A stretch of DNA of 56,163 nt from Gemmataceae bacterium (GTDB lineage Bacteria; Planctomycetota; Planctomycetia; Gemmatales; Gemmataceae). Shown here one piece after another: positions 55,051-56,163 of the stretch. The translations under genes and the position numbers were made by a program. The stretch spans positions 1-56,163 of the forward strand of contig JAKEET010000004.1 of assembly GCA_022616435.1 (NCBI GenBank), given 5' to 3'. The notes beneath the pieces were generated by a model, which made no database searches, was not told where the DNA came from, and saw only the letters and a list, made by a program, of their open reading frames with translations. Position 1 is the stretch's first letter. Each line of letters begins with the position of its first letter.

Positions 55051-55887
55051 TCAGCCTCCTTCACGCTCCGCGCGTTTCTCGCGGCGATAGAGGATGAACA
55101 GCACCGTGCCGACCACCGCGAAGCCGCCCCACATCAGCCAGCGTCCCCAGCCGAACGGCTGATCGCGCCGCGGGATGCCGCCCGTGATCTCCTCGGCCCG
55201 GACGCAAAACTCGGGAAACTTGATGTCCAGGGTGGTCGGCGAGCCGCCCTGATCGACGAACAGGCGGATCTTGCGAATGGTCCGTTCCGTGAACGGCAGG
55301 CGGCACAACTCGCGCAGCTCTTCCTTGGGACTGTTCGCGGCCAGACACACGATTTCGTCCTTCTCGCGCCGCATCGCCAGCTTGCCCTTCCGCGCCTTGG
55401 CCGGCTCGAAATACTCCTCGTTGGACATGCGTTTTTTCTCGGCGTTCAGCGTTCCCCGGTAGACCAGGTAGCCGTCCCGCTTGGCCTCCGGCCATTGGCC
55501 GCGCTCGATGGTCATGCTCGCCGGGGTCGGGTCGCCTTCGACCACGACCTCGAAGCCGCAGCGCACGCCATGGCCTTCGCGCGGCGAAGTGACGTTCGTC
55601 CATTCGTAGCCGGCGACGATCTCGAAATCCCCGGCCAGGGCGAAGAACGAGTACAGCATCGTCTCCTGGACGGCGGGGGTCGCGGCCGGCAACTGAAAGC
55701 GGACGCCTCCTTTCGGGTCGATGCTGATGGTTTTCATGGGGTTGTAGCCGTAGCGCGCGAACCGGACGGCGAACAGCCTGGGGTCGGTGGTGCTGTCCAG
55801 CGCCATCTTCATTTCGCCGGGGGCGGCGGTGCCCGCGAAACCGGCGAGGAACACGGAACACAGGATCGCTACATCAAGTGGCTTCAT
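55051..55887 (-). CDS. Membrane-anchored DUF1583 protein
   Basis: A 278-residue protein. A signal peptide (LDVAILCSVFLAGFAGTAA) after the ATG at 55887 sets the start; the frame is open for 76 more codons upstream, without a ribosome site. The central domain is DUF1583-like: SFFALAGDFEIVAGYEW, GHGVRCGFEVVVEG and ELRELCRLPFTE, with TLDIKFPEFCVRAEEI near the end. A C-terminal transmembrane helix (WGGFAVVGTVLFILY) with a positively charged tail anchors it with the domain outside. The extracytoplasmic domain of the kinase at 10970-13816 carries the same landmarks in the same order, so the two probably bind similar ligands. The function is not established. Confidence 0.8.
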   Translation of the reverse strand: MKPLDVAILCSVFLAGFAGTAAPGEMKMALDSTTDPRLFAVRFARYGYNPMKTISIDPKGGVRFQLPAATPAVQETMLYSFFALAGDFEIVAGYEWTNVTSPREGHGVRCGFEVVVEGDPTPASMTIERGQWPEAKRDGYLVYRGTLNAEKKRMSNEEYFEPAKARKGKLAMRREKDEIVCLAANSPKEELRELCRLPFTERTIRKIRLFVDQGGSPTTLDIKFPEFCVRAEEITGGIPRRDQPFGWGRWLMWGGFAVVGTVLFILYRREKRAEREGG

Positions 55888-56127
55888 GGTCGCGAACGAG
55901 CGATCAGCGACGCGCTCGGCGAGTCCATGCGTCATTGAACTATCGCGGGAAGCCGAAACTCCTCGCGAAGTCGGTTGGCGTCTTCGCTCGTCAGGTAGTA
56001 GATGTAGATTGAAAAACCGGCGGTTGCAACCGGGCGAAATCTGCGGAAGTAGGTGAAACTCGGGTGTGCGTCCGGCCAACACCGTTCTTGACGGCCATGG
56101 TCTAATCTCCGCCAAAGGAGGTGGGCT

Positions 56128-56163
56128 ATGTCCACACGCAAAGAGCGGAGTGCGATCAAGGAA
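56128..56163 (+). CDS. Start of a gene cut by the window end
   Basis: ATG at 56128 follows an excellent Shine-Dalgarno (AAAGGAGGT, 56114-56122) at 5 nt. Only MSTRKERSAIKE is visible, basic and probably helical. The 240 nt between this and the DUF1583 gene show short minus-strand frames (for example from an ATG at 56099) that I could not support. Confidence 0.55.
   Translation, partial: MSTRKERSAIKE

Noticed and set aside
55932..56159. 75-codon minus-strand frame ending RLREEFRLPAIVQ
   Set aside because: It needs a TTG start and runs antisense to a strong Shine-Dalgarno; at best a remnant.

Overview
The window looks like chromosomal DNA of a planctomycete, most likely of the Gemmata/Gemmatales type. 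The evidence is high GC and several phylum-typical families: a TIGR03000 protein, a DUF1501 Tat protein, DUF1583 domains, an ECF sigma factor next to a receptor-like Ser/Thr kinase, MJ0042-type zinc ribbons, an enlarged SecA and a giant exoprotein with an N-terminal LEDRVTPA motif. A Kdo transferase (waaA) indicates a lipopolysaccharide outer membrane. No rRNA, tRNA, CRISPR array, transposase or phage module was recognised.

Layout. 0-5.2 kb: a small membrane protein, a secreted Gly/His-rich TIGR03000 protein with a long leader, a Tat-exported protein of unknown function, and convergent waaA. 5.2-10.1 kb (minus): secA, followed by a two-gene toxin-antitoxin-like pair and waaA. 10.3-15.4 kb (plus): a tightly packed operon of ECF sigma factor, multi-domain membrane kinase and glycosyltransferase-like membrane protein. 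The end of this operon overlaps a convergent ThDP enzyme gene. 16.9-21 kb: sialate O-acetylesterase-like protein, acyl-CoA synthetase, RHH/MazF pair. 21-25.7 kb (minus): xseA-xseB-ispA-dxs, i.e. exonuclease VII plus the entry of isoprenoid synthesis. 25.7-28.1 kb (minus): a higBA-type pair with a palindromic operator, and an ArnT-like glycosyltransferase. 28.8-43.0 kb (plus): one 4,738-residue exoprotein. It is built from autotransporter-type beta-strand repeats, a discoidin-like domain, a nested BNR/Asp-box propeller and twelve Ig-like repeats.

43-56 kb is accessory and partly decaying DNA. It holds an XRE remnant, a soluble kinase with zinc ribbon and leucine-rich repeats, a Tat-lipoprotein/coiled-coil pair, a DACNV/diadenylate-cyclase-like nucleotide-signalling protein and an altered retropepsin-like gene with its partner. 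It also holds vapBC, a truncated DUF1501 gene, a frameshifted carboxypeptidase-regulatory-like gene, a DAO-type oxidoreductase, an FHA protein, an epimerase remnant and a stand-alone DUF1583 protein.

Four intact toxin-antitoxin-like pairs occur in 56 kb, each with a 4-nt ATGA overlap. Several short palindromic repeat families are scattered between genes, and copies of two of them appear to lie inside coding sequences (secA and the ArnT-like gene). The most interesting items are the DACNV protein, the kinase whose extracytoplasmic DUF1583 domain reappears as a separate protein at 55 kb, the propeller nested in the giant protein, the internal duplication in SecA, and the 35-bp exact repeat at the DUF1501 breakpoint.
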